Shown here in pieces: positions 63,831 through 64,000 of a stretch of 64,000 bases of DNA (within the stretch, counting starts at the first letter, position 1; every line of letters begins with the position of its first letter). The notes under the pieces were generated by a model. That model had not been told where the DNA came from. It saw only the letters and a list, made by a program, of their open reading frames with translations, and searched no databases. The stretch spans positions 4,960,001-5,024,000 of the forward strand of contig JAWPMV010000001.1 in the NCBI GenBank assembly GCA_033391075.1, read 5' to 3'. Source of the stretch: Bacteroidia bacterium (GTDB taxonomy: Bacteria > Bacteroidota > Bacteroidia > J057). The position numbers and the translations under genes are program-made.

Positions 63831-64000
63831 TTATTCGATTTGATCTTCCTGCATATCTTTTAAAGCCTTGCTTACACGAGAGACATTTTTCTTATAGAAA
63901 TACATAATTCCATAGAGAAAAAAGGGTAACAGAATAAATCCTGCTAGTAAACTCTCCCCATAGTCCTGCCAGTTGTCCAGGATGTCTTTTTGAAACCAGA
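63831..64000 (-). CDS. Membrane protein, C-terminal fragment (cut by window edge)
   Basis: The minus strand is open from the window edge to TAA at 63833-63831, giving 55 C-terminal residues: WFQKDILDNWQDYGESLLAG, a hydrophobic helix FILLPFFLYGIMYFY, and a basic tail. It is a protein with at least one membrane helix. No family can be named from the fragment. It runs directly into the hypothetical gene after 10 bp. Confidence 0.65.
   Translation of the reverse strand, partial: WFQKDILDNWQDYGESLLAGFILLPFFLYGIMYFYKKNVSRVSKALKDMQEDQIE

Noticed and set aside
1-64000. CRISPR arrays, tRNA or rRNA genes
   Set aside because: None was found on reading; the only regular repeats are the operator boxes and protein repeats.

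Overview
The window comes from a member of the Bacteroidota, probably a marine or aquatic Saprospiria/Cytophagia-type bacterium. This rests on family evidence: type IX secretion (T9SS) C-terminal sorting domains, a SusC/SusD pair, a hybrid two-component system with an AraC output, weak Shine-Dalgarno sequences and many short lipoprotein signals. No rRNA, tRNA or CRISPR array was seen. Codon use and gene style look uniform apart from one IS110-family insertion.

Layout. 1-6.2 kb: two paralogous giant T9SS surface proteins (one cut by the window edge), a methyltransferase, and two copies of the same three-box direct-repeat array. 6.2-9.4 kb: the hybrid sensor/AraC regulator that may read those boxes. 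9.6-12.2 kb: wreckage of a TetR/flavin-monooxygenase locus, an intact FAH-family hydrolase and an M29-like lipoprotein without its metal ligands. 12.3-14.7 kb: a Mesh1-like HD domain fused to a pyruvate kinase core. 15-19.2 kb: small stress or accessory enzymes (SnoaL/NTF2, GNAT, SRPBCC, PNPOx, ABM) and a GlxA-type AraC regulator broken by an in-frame stop. 19.27-20.48 kb: an IS110-family element whose bridge RNA and all four guide segments can be read by eye, inserted in the loop of a terminator hairpin. 20.5-28.8 kb: a 2OG oxygenase, a cold-shock protein, an amidohydrolase/DUF2911 operon, an ECF sigma with a membrane partner, a Crp/Fnr regulator and a secreted adenosine deaminase. 28.9-34.9 kb: a TPR histidine kinase and LytTR response regulator, then a triple direct repeat with LytTR-like spacing in front of a triple-repeat lipoprotein and a barrel-like protein.

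35-52 kb is a carbohydrate and surface-nutrition region. It holds a GH88-like hydrolase, a DUF1501/PSCyt1-DUF1549-DUF1553 pair, an RbsB-RbsA-RbsC-type sugar importer with a PfkB kinase, and divergently a SusC/SusD pair. A plausible reading is outer-membrane uptake by SusCD, inner-membrane import by the ABC system, then phosphorylation by the kinase. The substrate cannot be named from sequence alone. 52-64 kb holds two tandem paralogous T9SS proteins, an APC permease with an aldo-keto reductase/RidA fusion, a type B carboxylesterase, a 6-phosphofructokinase, a DUF1080 lipoprotein and a partial membrane protein.

The observations most worth a second look are the decodable IS110 bridge RNA and its terminator target, the two direct-repeat operator systems beside their likely regulators, the Mesh1-like/pyruvate-kinase fusion, and a two-copy intergenic element with compensatory base changes in its stem.
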